64,000 nt of DNA from Akkermansiaceae bacterium (GTDB lineage: Bacteria > Verrucomicrobiota > Verrucomicrobiia > Verrucomicrobiales > Akkermansiaceae). A model generated the notes under the pieces. The model was not told the origin of the DNA. It saw nothing but the letters and a program-made list of their open reading frames with translations, and did not search any database. Below, in pieces: positions 46,197-56,096 of this stretch (its first letter is position 1; the number at the start of each line of letters is the position of its first letter). The stretch spans positions 372,001 through 436,000 of the forward strand of contig CAJJBQ010000002.1 of NCBI GenBank assembly GCA_905182405.1, given 5' to 3'. The position numbers were made by a program, and so were the translations under genes.

Positions 46197-49100
46197 ATGA
46201 AAATCTTCACCCTACTCATTGTCGGGGCATCGTTTTTGGCCTCCCTCGCGGAGCTCATGGCTTCGCCAATCATCTCGGAATTTATGGCTTCCAACGATGC
46301 CGGTTTAGCAGATGAGGATGGCGATTTTTCCGATTGGATCGAGGTCCACAATCCTGATGCGACGGCGATAAATCTCGACGGGTATTTTTTGAGCGACGAT
46401 ACCGCGGACCTCAGAGGCTGGGAATTTCCCGCCGTGACCATCGAGCCTGGGGCTTTTTTGGTGGTGTTCGCATCAAACAAAGATCGCTCAGATCCGGCGG
46501 GCGAGTTGCATGCAAATTTCAAACTGTCGGCGAACGCTGGCTACTTAGCGCTGGTAGCGGCAGATGGTTTGACGTTGCTGAGTGAATTTGGGCAGATCTA
46601 CCCACCTCAGTTCGAGAATCAATCGTATGGTGTAGGAACCTTCGGCAGTGTAACGCAGGAGGGGTTAATTGATCTGGGTTCGACGCTACGCTACCTCGTC
46701 CCGCTAGACGGGACGCTGGGGACGACCTGGACGGACGAGCCGATGCAGTTCGATGATTCTTTGTGGACTGAGGCGCTCGCGGGTATCGGCTGGGAGTCCA
46801 ATGGGGGAACCCTGGAGCCGGCGATCGCCACCAACATCTCCGACGAGATGAAAGCAAAGAACGCCAGCGGGTATTTTCGTTTCCCATTCACGTTCTCCAG
46901 CACTGGAAAGCAGCTGCAATCTTTGAATTTAGCTTTGCACGTGGATGATGGTTTTGTCGCCTATATCAATGGCGTGCGCGTAGCCTCGCACAATGATCCG
47001 ACGCCCCTCGAATGGAATTCTCAAGCGACGCGTAGCGACGGAGACCAGTTTCTCTTAGATAACCCTAGCACGCACACAATCGCCGCCACGCCGGGGCTTC
47101 TGGTCGACGGTGAGAACGTCCTGGCGATCCAAGGGATGAACATTAGCTCGGGGGGCTCGGACTTCCTTCTCGACTCGATGCTGGTGGCTGAGGTGATGGA
47201 TTCGACCGGCACCAAGCGCGAAGGTTACTTTAAAAGCCCGACGCCCGGCTTGCCAAATTCAGGTGGCCAGGCAACGGGACCCGTCTTTCTCGACGTGACG
47301 GACAAGCCGACACGTCCAGTAGCCGGCACCGACCTTGTGATCACGGCTCAGATGGGTCCCGTGGCGGCACCGGTCGACACAGTGACGATGTCCTACCGGG
47401 TGATGTTTGGCGCGGAGACGACGGTCGCGATGGCAGACGACGGGGTGGCGCCCGACACGCTCGCGGCCGATGGATTTTTTACCGCGGTGATCCCGGGCGG
47501 CGAGTTTGATCATGGTGAGATGATCCGCTGGCGGTTCCTGGCACGCGATGGGATCGGTCTAGAATCTAGGATGCCGCCATTTCGTGAACCTCTCGACTCC
47601 CACCAATATGTGGGCACGGTAGCAGTGAACCCGGATACCGAAAGCTTGCTGACGGTGGTCGAGACATTTTACCAAAATCCGGGAGCGGCTGGTGGCACAA
47701 GCGGCACACGCGGTGCGGTTTTCTACCTTGGCGAATTATACGACAACATCTACGTGAATCGCCACGGGCAATCGACGGGAGGATTCCCGAAAAAGAGCTT
47801 CAACCTCGATTTCAACAAGACACAGCGTTTCCTCTGGCATCCGGATGAAAAGCGCGTCAAGGACATCGACCTGCTTACCAACTGGGCGGACAAATCCAAG
47901 GCACGCCACGTTCTCTCTTGGGAGATCATGCGTGAGTCTGGCGTGCATGCGCACTTTGCCTTCACGGTGCGCGTGCAGCAGAACGGCGAGTTTTTTAGCA
48001 CGGCGGACTTCGTCGAGGACGCCGACGACATCTACCTCGAACGCGCCGGGCTCAATCCGGATGGAGCGCTCTACAAGATGTACAACAACACGCTCGCGGT
48101 AGGCAACAGTACGGTCTCCTCAGCAGTCGAGAAGAAGAACCGGCGCGAAGAGGATAGTCAGGATCTCAAGGATTTCATCACCGGCTTGAATGCCGGCAAC
48201 GCTAACCAGCAGTGGTCGTTCATCTATGACAACGTGAACATCCCAATGATGGTCAACATGTCGGCCGCGAACTGCGTTGTGCGCAACACTGATATGCACC
48301 GAAAAAACTGGTATATTTATCGCGACAGCGGACGCACCGACGAGTGGGCGACACTACCGTGGGATCTTGACCTCGCGCACGGGCGCAAGTGGAATTCGTC
48401 CAACGCCTACTTTGACAACGCACTCTTCACCAATGGCGTGATCCAGGTCGGAACAGCGGTGACTTTGATTCAGAAAATGTGGGCGCGCCCCGAGGTGCGC
48501 GAGATGCTGAACCGTCGCATCCGCACTCTCAGTGATCAGTTTCTCAACCACCCGGATACGCCATACGAGCAACGCTACTTCGAGCGCCGCCTCGACGAAA
48601 TGCTAGCAGCGATCGACCCCCCGGGTCTCTCGCCATCGGACGCTCAACGAGATTTTGAGAAATGGGGCTCGTGGCTACAGAACGGTAACAAGGTGCCTTT
48701 CACGAATCCCAACCCGCAGGTCGAATCGATGGCCGAGGGAGTGGAACGTTGGAAAAATGAGTATCTCCCCGGGCGCCGTAACGAAATCTATAACCGCCAG
48801 CCCTCCATCCCGGAGAGCCAGACTGGGCTAATCAAATATACCTACAAAAATCTTTTCGGCTCTGGAGCGCCAGTGCAAGTCAAGGTACCTACGGATGGCT
48901 CTGATGACGCGACATGGATGATGATGAACTTTAACGATTCCAGCTGGACAGCTGGTGTTACCGGGGTGGGCTTCGACGGATCAAAATACGTGCCACTCAT
49001 TGGCGTCAATACTAGCGAGGAGATGCGAGGTGCGATCCCGAGGACGAGCGCTTACATGCGCATCGAGTTTCAAGTCGATGACCCCCTAATCTACCAGAAG

Positions 49101-50609
49101 CTGCAGTTACACATGAAATTCGACGACGGCTATATCGCTTACCTGAACGGCGTTAAAATCGATGAGCGCAACGCTCCAATCACCCCTGCTTGGGATTCCT
49201 CGGCCACCACAGCTGGCCAAGAGGCCACGGTTGATACGTATGAGGTGTTCGACGTCAGCTCCTCGGTTAGCGAGCTGGTTGCAGGCACGAACGTGCTCGC
49301 GATCCACGGTATGAATGGTTCAGCGAGCAGTAGCGATTTCCTGATCCTTCCGGAGTTATCTGCCGGCTTTCCTGATTCAGACCGCTACTCCGAGCCGCTG
49401 ATCGAGTTCGGAACGATCGAGTTCGATCCAGATTCTGGTAACCAAGACGAGGAATACATCGAGATAATCAACAACAACAATATCGCTGTCGATATTTCCA
49501 ACTGGACGCTTGGTAGCGGTGTCGAGATTTTGTTTGCTGGCGGGACAGTGATTCCTGCCAACTCCAGCCTCTACGTGAGTCCCGACGTGAAAGCGTTCCG
49601 CGCCCGCACAACGAGTCCAAAAGGCGGCGAGCGGCGTCTCGTTGTGGGCGCATACAACGGGCACTTGTCTAGCTTCGGAGAAAGCCTCGAACTGCGCGAT
49701 GCGCTTGGCGTTCTCAATAACTCTGCCAGCTATATCGGGGAACCGAGCGACGCCCAGAGATATTTAGTGGTCACCGAGATCATGTATCATCCGGAGCCGG
49801 AAGGAACGGCGGAATACCTCGAACTGATGAACATTAGCGACACGGTGACACTCGATCTGATTGGGGTGAATTTCACCGAGGGGATCACCTTCGATTTTAC
49901 CGGTGGTGGCGTGACCAGCCTCGCTCCGGGAGAACGTGTTCTCGTTGTCCGGAATATCATAGCCTTCGAGGCCGCGCACGGGGTGGGCCTGCCGGTCGCT
50001 GGTGTGTTCGCCTTGGCTAGCAGTCTTGGCAATGGTGGGGAATCGCTGAAGTTGGAGGACGCGGGAGGCGGCACAATCAAAGAATTCACCTACAACGACA
50101 AGGCGCCATGGCCGACTACGCCTGACACCTCAGGCTATAGCTTAGTGCTGATTGCGCCGGACACGAACCCCGACTCATCGGAGCCCTTGAACTGGCGCGC
50201 GAGTGCCGCAGTCGGCGGCACACCAGGCGGATCTGATGCTGTGAACTTCAGTGGTGACCCTGCGGCGGACGCCGACGGTGACGGTCTGAGCGCCCTGGTC
50301 GAGTATGCCTTGGGGAGCAGTGACGTCGATGCGACTTTCGGTAATGACGCTACCTCTGCAGGCTCGGTGGAGATCGGCGGCGCCTCCTACCCGACGTTTA
50401 ATTACCAATTGAACCCGGCTGCAGAGGATGTCAATCGATCGGTCGAAAGTTCGGTCGACTTAGTGACTTGGACGGATGCGGACGCTCAGTTGGTAAAACT
50501 CGCAAGCGCTGTGAATGCCGATGGCACGGTGACGAAGACGCTGCGGTTAGCAAGCCCGCTCACGGGCGAGTCAAAACTGTATTTCCGCCTGCGGGTCGAA
50601 TTGCGCTAA
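46197..50609 (+). CDS. Giant secreted CotH-family protein with multiple lamin-tail domains
   Basis: 1470 residues with a signal peptide (~1-22). An N-terminal lamin-tail domain (~23-115; ISEFMASNDAGLADEDG... SDWIEVHNPD) leads to a beta region, then the CotH domain (~500-830). This has the expected lobe motifs FPKKSFNLDFNKTQRF, an NTDMHRKNWYIYRDSG loop and the PWDLD metal-binding Asp pair. A second beta-sandwich and two more lamin-tail domains (~1080-1160 and ~1195-1300) follow, with a C-terminal region containing a DADGDGLSALVEYALG calcium-type loop. The CotH catalytic Asp residues look intact, so protein kinase activity on secreted targets is possible, as for spore-coat CotH. G-rich third codon positions set it apart from MscS next door. 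Confidence 0.85.
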   Translation: MKIFTLLIVGASFLASLAELMASPIISEFMASNDAGLADEDGDFSDWIEVHNPDATAINLDGYFLSDDTADLRGWEFPAVTIEPGAFLVVFASNKDRSDPAGELHANFKLSANAGYLALVAADGLTLLSEFGQIYPPQFENQSYGVGTFGSVTQEGLIDLGSTLRYLVPLDGTLGTTWTDEPMQFDDSLWTEALAGIGWESNGGTLEPAIATNISDEMKAKNASGYFRFPFTFSSTGKQLQSLNLALHVDDGFVAYINGVRVASHNDPTPLEWNSQATRSDGDQFLLDNPSTHTIAATPGLLVDGENVLAIQGMNISSGGSDFLLDSMLVAEVMDSTGTKREGYFKSPTPGLPNSGGQATGPVFLDVTDKPTRPVAGTDLVITAQMGPVAAPVDTVTMSYRVMFGAETTVAMADDGVAPDTLAADGFFTAVIPGGEFDHGEMIRWRFLARDGIGLESRMPPFREPLDSHQYVGTVAVNPDTESLLTVVETFYQNPGAAGGTSGTRGAVFYLGELYDNIYVNRHGQSTGGFPKKSFNLDFNKTQRFLWHPDEKRVKDIDLLTNWADKSKARHVLSWEIMRESGVHAHFAFTVRVQQNGEFFSTADFVEDADDIYLERAGLNPDGALYKMYNNTLAVGNSTVSSAVEKKNRREEDSQDLKDFITGLNAGNANQQWSFIYDNVNIPMMVNMSAANCVVRNTDMHRKNWYIYRDSGRTDEWATLPWDLDLAHGRKWNSSNAYFDNALFTNGVIQVGTAVTLIQKMWARPEVREMLNRRIRTLSDQFLNHPDTPYEQRYFERRLDEMLAAIDPPGLSPSDAQRDFEKWGSWLQNGNKVPFTNPNPQVESMAEGVERWKNEYLPGRRNEIYNRQPSIPESQTGLIKYTYKNLFGSGAPVQVKVPTDGSDDATWMMMNFNDSSWTAGVTGVGFDGSKYVPLIGVNTSEEMRGAIPRTSAYMRIEFQVDDPLIYQKLQLHMKFDDGYIAYLNGVKIDERNAPITPAWDSSATTAGQEATVDTYEVFDVSSSVSELVAGTNVLAIHGMNGSASSSDFLILPELSAGFPDSDRYSEPLIEFGTIEFDPDSGNQDEEYIEIINNNNIAVDISNWTLGSGVEILFAGGTVIPANSSLYVSPDVKAFRARTTSPKGGERRLVVGAYNGHLSSFGESLELRDALGVLNNSASYIGEPSDAQRYLVVTEIMYHPEPEGTAEYLELMNISDTVTLDLIGVNFTEGITFDFTGGGVTSLAPGERVLVVRNIIAFEAAHGVGLPVAGVFALASSLGNGGESLKLEDAGGGTIKEFTYNDKAPWPTTPDTSGYSLVLIAPDTNPDSSEPLNWRASAAVGGTPGGSDAVNFSGDPAADADGDGLSALVEYALGSSDVDATFGNDATSAGSVEIGGASYPTFNYQLNPAAEDVNRSVESSVDLVTWTDADAQLVKLASAVNADGTVTKTLRLASPLTGESKLYFRLRVELR

Positions 50610-50821
50610 TCCGGATCACACCGGTGGTGTATCGAGGGATCGGTCATCGCCTTCCAGCTTCTGTCTTCGACGAGGCTGGGGTGGGGACCTCCGAGACGTG
50701 CCGGAGAAAGGTGGCGTTGTCGACGGAAGCGAGTTCCCTTTGTTCGGAGCTTTGAAGAACGGAGCTGATGAGTTCGTAGAACTTTGGGCCTCGCAGATAG
50801 GGCTTCCAGAGGGGCGCGTGC

Positions 50822-53800
50822 ATGGATTATATTTCTGTCATGCCTCCCCGATCACATCTCCCGATTCTCTTTCTGTTTCTGATCTTGTTTGGGGCCTCGA
50901 TGCGTGCCGAACCGCTGCGGGTCGAGAAGAGGGACAGCATTGTCATCCTCGGCAACACCTCCGCGGAGCGAATGCAATTGTTCGGATATTTCGAAACGTT
51001 CCTGCACACTCGTTTTTCGGATCACCAATTGCGCGTCCGCAACATGGGGTGGTCGGGCGATGAGGTGGACAAGCGTATTCGTCCACAAGGATTCCCCGAG
51101 CTCTTCGCCGAGTTGGAGGAACATCGCGCCGATCTCCTATTCCTTTGTTTCGGATTCAACGAATCGTTTCAGACGGCGGCGGGACTCGATCACTACAAAT
51201 CCGAGCTGGAGAAATTCCTGAAAGAGCTGCAGGGACGAAAGTTCAACGGGGAATCCGCGCCGCGCATCGTGTTGGTCTCGCCGATCCCGTTTGAGGATCT
51301 CAGCGAGGGGTCGTCAACTCGCGCGAAGGAGAACGCTCGGATCCAACTTTACTCCGAGGCCTCCAAGACGGTGGCAGAGGAACACGGAGCACGCTTTCTC
51401 GATCTTTTCACTCCCCTGCTCGACCGGGCCGCGAACGTTCCGAATCGAAAAATCACGTTCAACGGAATCCACCTGACCGAGTATGGAGACTGGACGGTGA
51501 GTCAGTTGATGGCGCGTGGACTGGAATTGTGGAGCGATGATCTGCCCCTCCCCCAGTTGAACCCGGGAGATGAAAAATTCCGCCGCGCGGTCTACGAGAA
51601 GAACCATCATTACTTTACGTGGTGGCATCCGCCCAATGCTTCCTACATTCACGGTGGCCGCAACACCTCTCGCGGAGCGATGCATCTGGCTACTGAGCGC
51701 GAGCATCGCAAGCTCCTGATCGAGGCTGCTGAGCGCGAACTGTGGGCCATGGAGAAGCCGAAGTTGTCTGAAGTCTGGGGAGCCGAACCCGTCGAAGGTA
51801 AACCGGTGTGGTTTCCAACTCCGGGCAATCGTGAAATTCCTGGTGTGGCGCAGGGGAAAGAGGCGCAATGGGAAGTTAAAAGCGACGGACCCTCCGACAA
51901 ACACCTCCGCACGCCGCAGGAACAACTCGCGATGTTTAAGGTCACCGATGGCTATCAGATCAACCTTTTCGCATCAGAGCAGCGATTCCCAATCGCGAAT
52001 CCCTTTGCGATCCGTTTCGATGCGAAGGGTCGCTTGTGGGTCGGTAATTCCCCGACCTGGCCGCATTCGTTGCCGGGGAAACAACCGATGGATTCGCTCG
52101 TGATCCTCGAGGACGAGGATCGCGATGGTATCGCCGACAAACACTCGGTGTTCCTCGACAAGATGAAGCTGATCCATGGCTTCGCGCTCGCCGATGGCGG
52201 TGGCGCTTTCGTGGCGCAGGTGCCGAATCTGATTCTTGCAAAGGACACCAGTGGAGACGGCAGGGCTGATTGGGTGCGGACCGTGTTGCACGGGTTTGGT
52301 GCAGAGGACGCCGAGCACGCGATGAACAACTTCCGCTGGAGCCCTGACGGCTCGCTCTATTTTTCCCAGGGGATATTTTACCACACGCAAATCGAAACGC
52401 CGCTCGGGCCACGGCGGGTCCGCGATGCGGCCGTCTTTCGCTACACTCCACGCGAGCATCAACTGGAGATTCCGGTGTCCCACGCGTTCTGGAATCCCTA
52501 CGGCAAAGTCTTCGATCACTGGGGTCGCGGAATCTTGCTCGATGCCTCGGCTGGGCAGTATTACCCAATGGATGTCATCTCGACACCGTTCATCTACCCA
52601 AAACAAAAGGCGCGCACCAATCACTTGTCGTTCGCTCCAGGTGGTGCCATCGCCTCCGGATGCGAATTCGTCCGCAACCGACACTTCCCGCAAGAGGTAC
52701 AAGGTCGATTCGTCGTAAATCACTGCGAGGGCGACGTTGGCACGCACTGGTATGAGCTCAAGACGAAGGGCTCGGTCTACGAGGCGAAGCGGCATGAATC
52801 CCTGGCGACCTGCACGGACAAGAACTTCCGCCCGATCGCGATGGCGTGGGGGCCCGATGGCGCGCTCTACATCGCCGATTTTTACACGCATATTTTCGAG
52901 AACGTGAACTTTTCAAAGCGTCACCCCGGTCGCGATCGCGGGCACGGGCGCATCTGGAGAATTTCTCGTAAGGGTGCGGCGGCGCTCGTGGCTCCTGTGA
53001 TCGAGGGCCGGGCAATACCGGAGTTGTTAGAGCAGCTGAAGGAGCACGAGAATTACACCAGAGATCTGGTACGCGCCGAACTCCGCGGTAGAGAAAAGAA
53101 GCTTGTTATCCCGGCCTTGGAGAAATGGTCCCATGATCTCGATGCGACCGATCCCGACTACGAGCACCATCTCGTCGAAGCTCTCTGGGTTTACCAAGGT
53201 CAAGGTGTTATCAAGAGTGAACTATTACTCCGCGTTCTCGGGGCGAAGCAAGCTGAAGCCCGTCTCGCCGCGACGCAGGTCCTGCGTTCCTGGCAGCATC
53301 AGATCGAAGGGTCAATCGAACTGATCCGAGCCCGCGTCAACGACGAGGACGCGCGGGTGCGCTTGCATGCGGTGTTGGCGATTGGTGATAGTCGGTCGTC
53401 ACAGGCGAGGGCGGTCGCACGCGAAGTGAAGGAGCACCCGATGGATCCGGGATTGGAATACGCCCTGGACCAGATAGTGCGTTACCTCGACAAGTCAGTA
53501 GAGGATCAATCGGCGTCGGTTGCTGCGGTTTTTGATCAGATCGAAAGAGGGGAAAATCGAGCTGCAGCTTCGGCCGCCGTGCGCGCAGCGGATCGGGCGA
53601 CGTGGCCTGTAGATCGGATTGGATCCATCGCTAACAAAGTAGTCGCCTATCTCAGTTCCGTGCCGGTCACGGCCCGCGATTCCCGCGAGTTCCTCGAGAG
53701 CTTCGGCCTCGTCCGCGATCTCGCAGCGATGCTCCCCGACTCTAGCGGCGCAGATTTGGACAAGGCATTGGACGGCTTGGGCGTGACTACTTTTCTCATC

Positions 53801-54169
53801 AAAATGGTGCCGGGGCAGTTGCGCTACGATCACACCCGTCTGGTTGTCACTGCCGGAGCGGCGGTTCATCTGGTTTTCGAAAACAATGACCTCATGCCGC
53901 ACAACCTTGTCGTGGTGAAGCCGGGAGCGATTGAGGAAGTTGGAGCGGCGGCGGATCTGATGGCTGCAGACGTCAAGGCTCTCGAAAAAGACTACGTCCC
54001 GACTTCGAAAAAAGTTCTTTGGTCGTCTGAATTACTCCAGCCAGGGGGACGTCAGGAACTCAGATTCATGGCACCGGAAGAGCCAGGGGAGTATCCATTC
54101 GTCTGCACCTACCCAGGTCACTGGCGCGCAATGCGCGGGAAGTTGGTGGTGATCGCTCCGGAAAATTGA
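50822..54169 (+). CDS. SGNH hydrolase - beta-propeller (PVC dehydrogenase-like) - HEAT - cupredoxin fusion protein
   Basis: 1115 residues. GAGGGG 7 nt upstream supports ATG 50822; a signal peptide covers ~7-30. An SGNH/GDSL hydrolase domain (~35-235) shows ILGNTSAERM (block I), RNMGWSGDEV (block II), LCFGFNE (block III) and a GIHLTEYG block with catalytic His. A six-bladed propeller of the PVC membrane-bound dehydrogenase type (~375-725; RFDAKGRLWVGNSP; MAWGPDGALYIADFY) and HEAT-like helices (~740-960) follow. The last ~110 residues are a plastocyanin/azurin-like cupredoxin with type 1 copper ligands His1027 (NDLMPHN), Cys1095, His1100 and Met1104 (CTYPGHWRAM). PVC relatives usually end in a cytochrome c with CxxCH; none is found here. 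Likely periplasmic oxidoreductase and esterase. Confidence 0.85.
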   Translation: MDYISVMPPRSHLPILFLFLILFGASMRAEPLRVEKRDSIVILGNTSAERMQLFGYFETFLHTRFSDHQLRVRNMGWSGDEVDKRIRPQGFPELFAELEEHRADLLFLCFGFNESFQTAAGLDHYKSELEKFLKELQGRKFNGESAPRIVLVSPIPFEDLSEGSSTRAKENARIQLYSEASKTVAEEHGARFLDLFTPLLDRAANVPNRKITFNGIHLTEYGDWTVSQLMARGLELWSDDLPLPQLNPGDEKFRRAVYEKNHHYFTWWHPPNASYIHGGRNTSRGAMHLATEREHRKLLIEAAERELWAMEKPKLSEVWGAEPVEGKPVWFPTPGNREIPGVAQGKEAQWEVKSDGPSDKHLRTPQEQLAMFKVTDGYQINLFASEQRFPIANPFAIRFDAKGRLWVGNSPTWPHSLPGKQPMDSLVILEDEDRDGIADKHSVFLDKMKLIHGFALADGGGAFVAQVPNLILAKDTSGDGRADWVRTVLHGFGAEDAEHAMNNFRWSPDGSLYFSQGIFYHTQIETPLGPRRVRDAAVFRYTPREHQLEIPVSHAFWNPYGKVFDHWGRGILLDASAGQYYPMDVISTPFIYPKQKARTNHLSFAPGGAIASGCEFVRNRHFPQEVQGRFVVNHCEGDVGTHWYELKTKGSVYEAKRHESLATCTDKNFRPIAMAWGPDGALYIADFYTHIFENVNFSKRHPGRDRGHGRIWRISRKGAAALVAPVIEGRAIPELLEQLKEHENYTRDLVRAELRGREKKLVIPALEKWSHDLDATDPDYEHHLVEALWVYQGQGVIKSELLLRVLGAKQAEARLAATQVLRSWQHQIEGSIELIRARVNDEDARVRLHAVLAIGDSRSSQARAVAREVKEHPMDPGLEYALDQIVRYLDKSVEDQSASVAAVFDQIERGENRAAASAAVRAADRATWPVDRIGSIANKVVAYLSSVPVTARDSREFLESFGLVRDLAAMLPDSSGADLDKALDGLGVTTFLIKMVPGQLRYDHTRLVVTAGAAVHLVFENNDLMPHNLVVVKPGAIEEVGAAADLMAADVKALEKDYVPTSKKVLWSSELLQPGGRQELRFMAPEEPGEYPFVCTYPGHWRAMRGKLVVIAPEN

Positions 54170-54439
54170 CGGAGCGCGGGGGAATCCCCTCTTTATCCCC
54201 CTCTCTGACCTCCACAACGACCTCGATGGATCCGAGTTCGATCCGGTGAGCTACACCCTCCAAACAGAAGGAGTTCCCCACGGACGCGACGACGACCGAG
54301 CCGAATTTGCTTCCGATTCCCCGGCACAAATGCCTTTTATGGTGTTGTTAACTCAAGAACGATGCACTGCATTCATACGAGCGAAGAAGATCTTTCGCTC
54401 GATTCTGCCCTCGCTCTACAACGTCCATCCCAAGAACCA

Positions 54440-55144
54440 ATGAAACTACTGAACACAACGCTTGGCCTACTTTGCGCCGGTGCCATCACACTCACCGCCC
54501 AAACTGAAGAAGCTCCGACCGCCGCAGAGGCGGTGCAGATCGATGGTGCTAAAATCGGACACTGGACGATGGACTTCGATGCCGCCAAGAAAATTGCGGC
54601 CGAGAAGAAGCTCCCCCTCTTGGTCAACTTCACCGGATCCGACTGGTGCGGCTGGTGCAAACTCATGGACAAGGGCGTCTTCGCCAAAGAAGCGTGGACA
54701 AAATACGCCGCCGAAAACGTCTTGCTCGTGACCCTCGATTTCCCAAAGGACAAAACCATCGTCCCGGAAAAATACGTCACACGAAACGAAAAGCTAAAAG
54801 ATCAATTCGAGGTCCGCGGATTCCCGAGCTACGTCATCCTTGCCAGCGACGGTGAAACCAAGATTGGCCAACTGGGTGCCGGTAAGGGAAAGACCCCCGA
54901 ATCGTTCATTTCGGAGTTTAAAGCCGTCGTCCGCCTCAGCCCCGCCAACATTGAAGCCTTCGTCAAAGCCAATCCGGACAAGGCCAAAGTCTACAAGGCC
55001 GCGATCAAGGGAGTCGAGGACGCCAAGACAGAGCTCGCCGACTGGATCGGGACCAAGCCGGAGCGCAACGAGGAAAACACCAAGAAATTCCAGGAGTTCC
55101 AGAAGAGCATCCAGACCGCCCAGGACGAATTAGGCAAGTTCTAA
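54440..55144 (+). CDS. Secreted thioredoxin-like protein
   Basis: 234 residues from ATG 54440; the longer frame from 54362 lacks a signal, whereas this start gives LLNTTLGLLCAGAITLTAQ with cleavage near 20. The thioredoxin fold (~45-160) has the active site SDWCGWCKLMDKGVF and a cis-Pro in RGFPSYVIL. The last ~70 residues are a charged helical extension. It is a probable periplasmic disulfide reductase or isomerase. The 270 nt upstream (54170-54439) contain no gene I can support. A strong terminator follows. Confidence 0.88.
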   Translation: MKLLNTTLGLLCAGAITLTAQTEEAPTAAEAVQIDGAKIGHWTMDFDAAKKIAAEKKLPLLVNFTGSDWCGWCKLMDKGVFAKEAWTKYAAENVLLVTLDFPKDKTIVPEKYVTRNEKLKDQFEVRGFPSYVILASDGETKIGQLGAGKGKTPESFISEFKAVVRLSPANIEAFVKANPDKAKVYKAAIKGVEDAKTELADWIGTKPERNEENTKKFQEFQKSIQTAQDELGKF

Positions 55145-55163
55145 GCACTAATCTATCCCACCA

Positions 55164-55192
55164 CCAGGCGGCTCCCCGGAGCCGCCTGGTTT
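55164..55192 (+). terminator. Rho-independent terminator after the thioredoxin gene
   Basis: Perfect 11-bp inverted repeat CCAGGCGGCTC / GAGCCGCCTGG with a 4-nt CCCG loop, followed by TTT, starting 20 nt after the stop codon. The T-run is short, but the stem is very stable. Confidence 0.8.
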
Positions 55193-55306
55193 GCGTTCGG
55201 ATCCATCGCTACCCAGTTCTAATACTATGTTCCTCAGAGTTCGACATCTGGGGCTGGAGTCTCCGGGACTGACCCGCTATCCCTTGGACCTAATCGACTT
55301 TCAAGA

Positions 55307-56014
55307 ATGAAGATCCAGTGCCCCAGCCCTACCTGTGACCAGTGCATAAGCGGCCCCAAGTCAGCCCTCGGTCAGCGGGTGAGATGCTCCAGGTGCGACC
55401 ACTCCTTCATTTGGACGGATCGGTTCTATTCAGGTGAATCCTTTATCATCTACGACCTCGAAACCACCGGCCTCAGCCCGCAAAACGACGAATTTATCCA
55501 AATCGCAGCCGTCAAATTTAACTCAGGCTACCTCTGCCCAACCGACTCTTTCTTCAGCTTTGCCAGGCCAAGGCGTCGTATTTCATCGTTTATCGAAAGC
55601 TACACCGGCATCGAAAATCGGGACGTGACAGATTCCCCAAGGCCTGAGCAGGTGCTTTGCAATTTCGCCGCTTGGTCTGATGATGCCACCCTGATTGCTC
55701 ACAACGCCAAGCGCTTCGACTCGAAATTCCTCGAAGCCACCTGTCAGCGCCACGGGCTTCCCAGCCGTGAGGTAGACGCGATTGATTCTATCGGAATCTC
55801 GAAAATGCTCTTCGGCAAAACAAGGGGAACGGGCCATTCGCTCGATCACGTCAAGAATCGACTTAGGCTTCAAGAGACCACGCTTCGACGTCACGATGCC
55901 CGGGGAGATGTCGACATTCTTGGGCGCGCCGTCCAAGTCATGCACCAGCGCCTGGAACTCGACAATGCCTTCAACGGAGTCCCGCGGCATACCACCCGAC
56001 TGCCCATTGTCTAA
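55307..56014 (+). CDS. DEDDh 3'-5' exonuclease with N-terminal zinc-ribbon
   Basis: 235 residues. Residues ~1-40 hold cysteines spaced like a small zinc ribbon (CPSPTCDQC ... RCSRCDHSF). The DnaQ-like exonuclease domain (~45-215) has the full DEDDh set: Asp and Glu in IYDLETTGL, Asp in HNAKRFDSKFLE, and His plus Asp in RRHDARGDVDI. It resembles the epsilon-type proofreading or RNase T class acting on single strands. The zinc ribbon might confer nucleic-acid binding. It is the first of three codirectional genes (exonuclease, ATP-grasp, AlkB-like). Confidence 0.87.
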   Translation: MKIQCPSPTCDQCISGPKSALGQRVRCSRCDHSFIWTDRFYSGESFIIYDLETTGLSPQNDEFIQIAAVKFNSGYLCPTDSFFSFARPRRRISSFIESYTGIENRDVTDSPRPEQVLCNFAAWSDDATLIAHNAKRFDSKFLEATCQRHGLPSREVDAIDSIGISKMLFGKTRGTGHSLDHVKNRLRLQETTLRRHDARGDVDILGRAVQVMHQRLELDNAFNGVPRHTTRLPIV

Positions 56015-56096
56015 GCGGCAGGATCCCCGATCCCAAACATATCGAGAATCATCGGGATCGACATTCTCTCTTATTCGCTGATTCTCTGGGGAATCT

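Noticed and set aside
51974..52891. 305-codon minus-strand ORF
   Set aside because: Shadow of the propeller section of the SGNH-propeller fusion gene.
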